Shown here: piece by piece, positions 58,886 to 64,000 of the stretch
How positions within the stretch are numbered: the stretch's first letter is position 1
Layout: every line of letters begins with the position of its first letter
Assembly: GCF_000715075.1 (NCBI RefSeq)
Contig: NC_134096.1
Location: 69,755,026 to 69,819,025, forward strand
Reading direction: 5' to 3'
Length of the DNA stretch: 64,000 bases
Origin: Nicotiana tabacum
Taxonomy: Eukaryota > Streptophyta > Magnoliopsida > Solanales > Solanaceae
Position numbers and translations under genes: made by a program
The notes under the pieces: model-generated
Told to the model about the DNA's origin: nothing
What the model saw: the letters and a program-made list of their open reading frames with translations, nothing else
Database searches by the model: none

Positions 58886-60115
58886 TTTTTGTTTGCCTCC
58901 TTTACCTATCAGATTCTGTAACATTGCAGATGGCACTCTCTTACCTCTTTCACACTGTGGGTCTATATCTTCATCCCGGATTCTTCATGATTGGTTCCAT
59001 TTTCCTCCTAAAAACAACTTATTTTCTGTCAGTCACCTTGCAGCTAACCATCTTCGTCTCATCTTTTCTTCTTCTGAGTGTCTTATCCATGATCAGCGCA
59101 CGGGAGGGATCGTTGGCCGGTTGGGAAAGCTTTATTATACGGATATTCTTCTCAACATTCTTTTTTTCCGCTGCTTTATTAGGATAAGGAATGGGAACCG
59201 CCGTCTCTTGAGACATACACAACACATAGTGCAAGACTTCTTCCATTGTCTAGGGTATATTCTTGCATTTCATTCAGATGGGTTGAACAATTCATGTGAT
59301 TGTTTATAGTTGGCAATTGTATGCTCCTGGATTAAACATAAGAATCCAAAAAAGTGTACCTTTCTTTGGATTGATTCATTCGTTAGTGTCCACTTATGAT
59401 TTGACCTACGGTTGATTTAAGGATATATCACAGACAACTACTTGAATTTAATTAAGGGCTCCTACTCGAGTGTAGTCATTCATAGGTATAAGGTACTTTA
59501 CTTACTATTATAAGTGGATGATTACAGTAGATAGATTTGGATTTCTTTACTTAGAGAGAAGTCCTAATCCCTTTCTAAGTTTAATATATAGAAAGTTTGG
59601 AAAATAAGTAAAATCTCCAGATCAAGAGGCTGAGCTCTGAATTCCGGCGGAGAATACGTGTCAAGGGTCTTTGATTTCATGCTCCTGAAGATAGGATTCA
59701 AACGTGAGCTGTCATGTGTTCATACTCCGCTGCAGAATGGGGTGTTTGAAAGAAAAGACCGACATATAGTTATAGTTGAAATGGCTTTGACTTTGATGAT
59801 AAATAATGGAGTACCAAAGAATCTATGGGTTGAAGCAATCACTACTATATTGTATTTAATCAACAAATTGCCATTTTCTGTTATCAACATGCAATCTCCC
59901 TTTTCTTCTCTTTATGGTCGTGATACTTTTCAGGGGGAGATCACTACCCTTTCTGAGACATCTGACTGAGTTACTTTAAATCAATCTTCAGAGCACAGTT
60001 TCGATAATACAGTTCAAGGTATCGATAATTCATCTTTAAAAATCATTCTATCTCTGTTTGTCGCCTCAAGCGAGAACTGTATGGCCTTAAACAAGCACCC
60101 AACCTATACAAAGGG
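58886..60115 (+). pseudogene. Second Ty1/copia fragment (pre-integrase, integrase, RT pieces)
   Basis: The plus-strand frame 58,893-59,309 contains ADGTLLPLSHCGSISSS, LFSVSHLAANHLRLIFSSSE and CLIHDQRTGGIVG with KLYYTD, the protease-to-GAG-pre-integrase region of copia elements. Integrase C-terminal core follows at 59,658-59,969 (HTPLQNGVFERKDRHIV, LMINNGVPKNLWVEA), and RT LKRELYGLKQAPNL at about 60,060-60,105. Blocks between these are missing. It differs in sequence from the copia relic ending at 57,835, so it represents another family member. Confidence 0.75.
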
Positions 60116-60565
60116 CTATAGCTATCCACTATATGAGCTTTCTTCTAACAATCCCTTATTTGGTATGTCACGAAATCATGAAGCGAACTCGTTCTATTTG
60201 ATATCTATATGGGGGAAAGAAGATCGAAAGCCATTGAGTAGTGAGACTTTCTTTTCCAGAGTAGTCAGAGAAAGTGAATCGAGGGGTCTGCAGGCATAAG
60301 TGCTCAGGTACGCCGTCAGTCTAAATTCCTAGTAGTCTTTTTCAGTTGTATTTGTTTTAACGAAAAAAGAATAAAGAAAGTCCCAAAGAGCGGAACGCCC
60401 GTCCAACTCCCCCAAATAATAGGGAGCGGGCACTGCTCTCAGCTTGTCGTAACAACAAAAGAAAACTCCACATACCAGAAAAGAAATTGACTTTATTCCT
60501 AGAACGGAATATAGACATTGGTATAAGAGGAGGCTCGAGGGACCTCGAGCGTAATATACGCTACC
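60116..60565. other. Mitochondrial-type spacer, no gene recognised
   Basis: A GC-rich tract (CCCAAAGAGCGGAACGCCCG) and short frames only. Confidence 0.45.
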
Positions 60566-61795
60566 ATCGAAGAGACTTTAGCCACATCTTAACCCATGGT
60601 TGAAGAATGAGGCGATCAAGAAAGTCCTCCCCTGAAAAAAATATCCGAAGATATTCTCTTTCCTTTTCATTACAAACAAAGCGAAGGCACTACTTTTAGC
60701 CATTTCAAGAATGACTGCCCACGCGATACTCGGCGTTAACACTCCCAAATATGGAAATCCTAACCACAGTTTTAATGAAAACGGGCGGCGAAAGCATAAA
60801 AAGATAGTGAGGCTTCCATCACTTAGATTTAGGGAGATAGGGCACACCACAGATACGATAAGAAGCACCCCTCAATCGATAGGTCAAAGACAGAAAGATA
60901 GTACCAGTGACATCTCTAATCTTTGAGAAAATCGGGGTCTTTTCCACATAATAGCGTCAACCAAAGACCGGAGCATCTTAGCAGACACTGGAGAGAAATC
61001 CCTAGTAACTTCGTCGCTCAAAAATGATTTGGCAAACTCCAAAACATGACTTATAATAAATAATCTTTCAAATGGGAGACTTTTCTTTAGATATAGTTAT
61101 AGTACACTGAAACTATATATTATGCTAAGTGGCTGTCACCTTCTCGTCGGCGATCACCGTCGCCAAGAATGGCATAGTCGCAAAGCTTCGTCGTGCCATA
61201 CACCCTTTCAGTAGCTATCCACACAAGCATATGATGTTTAAGTGTGAATAGAGGCCAAGAACTAAAAAATCCGAGGGGTTGACCCTTCGTAAACGTCACA
61301 ACCGATGACCTATAGCCTTTATTATAATTATAGAAACTATATGGTAATTGAAAGACTACAGAACAAAGTATGAACGTCCAGGAAGTTGCAAAGGGATTTC
61401 CGAACAACCCTGCATACAGGACGTCAGGATAACAGATAAGGAATCGGTAGCAGCCTTAAGATAAAAAGAGATAAATTTTTTCTTTCTTCTCAAGTACTGC
61501 AACGGTTGGGTCTGATTATAGGTACCATCCATTCTTAACCTTGCCAAAACCTTCATCCATCGTGTATAGGCCGTACCAAGGCCTGATATAAGGGTAAGCA
61601 AATAACAAATAACCTTTTCTTCCTTGCCTCCTCGACCTTCATTCCCATCCTGCAGCCAAAGTGATAACGGCTGTAGCATCCACCGGTAATGTATGGAAGA
61701 GGTTTGAGTAAAGGGATAATGTCTTTTTTTACTAATATAGTCCCGAGTTGGTAATTAGAGTTAGAAGCTTCACAACTTCCTCCACTCACCTCCAC
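60566..61795 (-). pseudogene. Mitovirus-type RNA-dependent RNA polymerase relic
   Basis: Minus-strand pieces in order: KKRLFVICLPLYQALVRPIH (61,795-61,553); motif A region DGTYNQTQPLQYL and FISFYLKAATDSLS (61,679-61,356); motif B GQPLGFFSSWPLFTLKHHM and motif C KLCDYAILGDGD (61,407-61,120), where the family has GDD; and a later EFAKSFLSDEVTRDFSP block (about 61,040). The order and motifs fit plant and fungal mitovirus polymerases, RNA viruses of mitochondria. Frames change at least three times and motif C has lost an aspartate, so it is inactive. Copies of mitovirus sequence are known in plant mitochondrial DNA, so it was probably carried in with the donor. Confidence 0.85.
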
Positions 61796-61799
61796 GGGC

Positions 61800-61848
61800 G
61801 AATATAGTCTACTAGACTCTTTCTTGGCTAGTCTAGTGGACTATATTC
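61800..61848. other. Strong hairpin downstream of rps12
   Basis: GAATATAGTCTACTAGACT (61,800-61,818) pairs with AGTCTAGTGGACTATATTC (61,830-61,848) through 19 positions with one wobble pair, closing an 11-base loop. It lies about 125 bases beyond the rps12 stop on the minus strand. Stem-loops in this position stabilise 3' ends of plant mitochondrial mRNAs (established for several genes). The role here is inferred. Confidence 0.7.
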
Positions 61849-61973
61849 TAGGTCATTCGGAAGGGCTGTGTATAGTTTTGGGGTGTAACGTTGTGGTTGT
61901 TCCCTCTCCTTTTAGTCGAGTGACCTCGTACATATCCTTATCGAGAAAAACGAGTTCCAGAGGCATCTTCCAT

Positions 61974-62347
61974 TCATATCGATTTGGGTTTTTCTGCACC
62001 ATATTTTGATCTGCCTCTTCTTCGATCCGGATTCCCAGTAAATCCTTGACTCGAATACAATGGAATTTCACACCTGACAAATCTTTCACTCTACCTCCTC
62101 TTATTAAGACCACAGAATATTCCTACAAATTATGACCTTCACCTGGAATGTGAGCAAATATATCATGTTGATTGCTCAATCGTACTTTGGCTATCCTACG
62201 TGGAGCTAAATTAGGTTTTTTCGGTGTTCTCGTTGAAACACACGGGCATACTCATTGCTTCTGGGGACATTGATCCAAAGCTCGAGTATGGTCTGTGCAT
62301 CATTTTTCTTCTCTGCCATGATAAATCAATTGATTTAATGTAGGCAT
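61974..62347 (-). pseudogene. rps12: rps12, mitochondrial ribosomal protein S12 (frameshifted)
   Basis: From ATG at 62,347 the minus strand begins MPTLNQLI and soon meets a stop. Later frames give [20 protein letters not shown] and the [20 protein letters not shown] block (62,113 on), then a further frame with [15 protein letters not shown] to TGA at 61,974. The span is 374 bases against 378 for the intact gene, with several indels. It follows nad3 by about 50 bases, the conserved nad3-rps12 pair of plant mitochondria. Confidence 0.93.
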
Positions 62348-62395
62348 CGGTCTTTCCTTTATCCTTCCCCCCAATTTTTGTCCTCTTACTAGTGG

Positions 62396-62757
62396 TTACT
62401 CCCGATCTGAAGCACCTTTTTTTTCCATTCATAGAGAGATCCAATCGTCAAAATCAATAAAAAGGCCATCATGGACCAAGATCCAAATGGATCAATCTTG
62501 TTGGGAGGTACTGCCCAAGGAAAGCAAAAAGTTACTTTCGGATCAGTAATAATAAATAAAATAGAAACAAGATAAAATCTTATATCAAAATGATTTCTGG
62601 CATCATCGGAAGGATCGAAACCACATTCGTAGGCCGACAATTTTTCTGGATAGGTCGAACTATTGGAAGAAAATAGAAAAGGAAGACTGAGTGGGAGCAA
62701 AGAAACTAGCGGACTGATCACTACATAGATACAAATAGGGAAAAATTCTGACATCAC
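62396..62757 (-). pseudogene. nad3: nad3, complex I subunit ND3 (C-terminal frameshift)
   Basis: From ATG ATG at 62,757 the frame reads MMSEFFPICIYVVISPLVSL, FSSNSSTYPEKLSAYECGFD (the cysteine loop of ND3) and FWPWA-type segment TFCFPWAVPPNKIDPFGSWS. After YEWK, an extra base in an A run shifts the ending, so the native GASDRE ending and TAA at 62,396 are read in another frame. Nearly full length at about 118 codons. Unedited proline codons (ISPLVS) fit genomic mitochondrial DNA. Confidence 0.95.
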
Positions 62758-63604
62758 CAGAGAAAACTTAATTCTTTCGCTCCTTGCTGGCGGAGCGGCA
62801 TACTAGAAGAAATTGAAAGATCGACGACGGAATGAAGAATGCTATTTTACGACAGCAGCACAACAAAGAAGAATCTTATGGGGCTTCCCTGTCGAGAATT
62901 AAAAGTTCTTCTCTTAGAGAAGTATTTTCCTCGCTTAGAAAAGCGCTCCTTCTCTCAAGAGATTTTCATAACTCTCGTAACTCTAGGCGATGTTGCATTT
63001 CCAATCACGCTTGGTGGTTTAAGTTTATAAAGCCATGAAAATGATGCGCTTGAGTTCCTTTTAGATCTTGATAAAAAGGGGAATCATGCCTATCGGCATT
63101 TAGACTTTCTAAGACCTGGCATAGAGCAGGGTGATTGAATTCTAAGGGTTCTAGGTGCACTCTCAGTATGGAATCCAGGTCTTGTGGATCTATGAAGAAT
63201 TATGGATCCTCCCGACCATAAAAAAGGAGTTGATAGAGGGAGGAAATCTGCTCTAGAGTCGCAAAACACAATTTAGTATTGAGGACATCCCGCACCATGA
63301 CCTCGTACTCTCTCGGGGAGAGTCCCTGGGTTTATAGGCATAGTCATACGAATTCCACCCATTCTAGATCCTTATCCGGTTGATTCATATAGTGGAATAG
63401 TAGCTCCAGTTCATATGGGAGAATACCAAATAGGGAATGAAGTAAAATAGCATCAAACAAGTTAGCATAGATCCTTTATCCAAAAGTTACCAAGCAATAA
63501 AGACATATGAACCATTTCAGAATAGAAAGAGCCCGCTGTAACTTGGGCCTTATTATATAGTAGAAAAATAGTTTCACTTTTAAATCCAAAGGGAGATAGA
63601 ACCT
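62758..63604. other. Mitochondrial-type spacer upstream of nad3
   Basis: The plus-strand frame 62,839-63,030 (CRELKVLLLEKYFPRLEKRS) is open but unrecognised. No trnS is visible before nad3. Confidence 0.45.
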
Positions 63605-63830
63605 AATAAGAATGAGGAAAAGGCATAACTAGAAGAAAAAAGTGAATTTATCCAGTTGAGACATTCTTGATTGATTGAGACAAAACGATTCTCTCAATAC
63701 AGCTTAACTCCGTCAAGCCTGTACGAGTAGTAAGGAAGTATAGAGCACGTTGGTTGGTTGTTGACCAACGGAAAGCATGGGAGAAAGATGCAAAAATAAA
63801 AAATGGCTAAAAAACAAGACGAAGTAATTT
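63605..63830 (-). repeat. atp8 5'-end repeat, inverted copy with truncated atp8 start
   Basis: The minus strand carries the atp8 upstream region (GTTGGTCAACAACCAACCAA, GAGTTAAGCTGTATTGAG) and the start ATGTCTCAACTGGATAAATT at 63,664, reading MSQLDKFTFFF before a stop. Similarity to 34,936-35,160 fades after GCCTTTTCCTC near 63,605. This copy keeps TTCACTTTTTTC where the other reads TTCACTTAG, so it does not share the codon-9 stop of 35,086. Beyond it the sequence is unrelated to atp8. Confidence 0.85.
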
Positions 63831-64000
63831 CATATATATAAAGAGCGGAACACTGAACACGAACCTAATATCAAAGAACTAAAGAGGAAGCTAGTCGATC
63901 ATTCAACAGCAGGAATCTACCCTAGGATCCAACCTGCCAGCTTTCTTCTCTTATGATATTTCAAATAGCAAGAAAGAGAAATAATGGGGAATATAATGGA
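63831..64000. other. Right window edge, mitochondrial-type spacer
   Basis: No feature is recognised. The mitochondrial insert has not ended by 64,000 as far as I can tell. Confidence 0.4.

Noticed and set aside
19131..64000. The right part as a piece of a functional mitochondrial genome
   Set aside because: Nearly all known genes in it are broken, and elements related to the nuclear repeat at 1,375 interrupt it with target duplications.

Overview
The window reads as plant nuclear DNA, most likely from Nicotiana or a close Solanaceae relative. The first ~19 kb is typical nuclear repeat sequence: LTR elements with target-site duplications, MITE-like inverted repeats and Athila-type and copia relics. 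From about 19,131 to the right edge the sequence is angiosperm mitochondrial DNA with tobacco-like genes, but almost every gene is broken by stops, frameshifts or truncation. Two long TG...CA elements with exact 5-base target-site duplications have landed inside it. I therefore interpret it as a very large, old nuclear insertion of mitochondrial DNA (NUMT) that runs off the right edge. Removing later insertions and one duplication leaves roughly 36 kb of mitochondrial-type sequence.

Left part (1-19,130): low-complexity intergenic DNA comes first. A minus-strand retroelement-type gene (14,758-14,478 continuing at 6,287-4,202) has been split by nested insertions. A TGTAACGACCC...GGGTCGTGACA element sits at 1,375-4,196 (duplication GAGGG). 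A second member, 6,293-7,304 plus its last four bases at 14,473-14,476 (duplication GCTAC), carries a complete Athila-type Ty3 element inside it (7,306-14,472, duplication GATAG/GACAG). A copia relic, two MITE-like tracts and a truncated third member of the solo-LTR family follow.

Tandem duplication (18,131-23,794): a 2,836-base unit made of nuclear flank plus mitochondrial rrn26 3' end plus nad1 exon 1 is present twice. The nad1 deletion and the rRNA deletion are shared by both copies. The differences between copies that I counted are all transitions. The duplication therefore followed integration and some decay.

Mitochondrial insert (23,795-64,000): in order, a Ty3 RT fragment; an sdh3 start; nad1 intron 3 domain V, exon 4 and intron 4 carrying a truncated matR; rpl10; ccmB (minus); trnK(UUU); atp8; cox3; sdh4; a chimeric sdh3-start ORF; a solo LTR (38,701-41,761); trnD (minus); a solo LTR (45,703-48,308); rrn5 and rrn18 (minus); two copia fragments; a mitovirus-type RdRp relic (minus); rps12 and nad3 (minus) with a downstream hairpin; and an inverted copy of the atp8 5' end. 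Introns and an unedited cox3 codon are retained, so the transfer was of DNA, not cDNA.

Nothing here looks like an expressed, intact gene system. The interest lies in the history: organelle DNA transfer, post-integration tandem duplication, decay by transitions, transposon nesting datable by target-site duplications, and a viral relic carried along. Long stretches of the insert (for example 25.3-28.6, 31.9-34.4, 41.8-43.9, 48.3-51.3 kb) hold no gene that I recognise.
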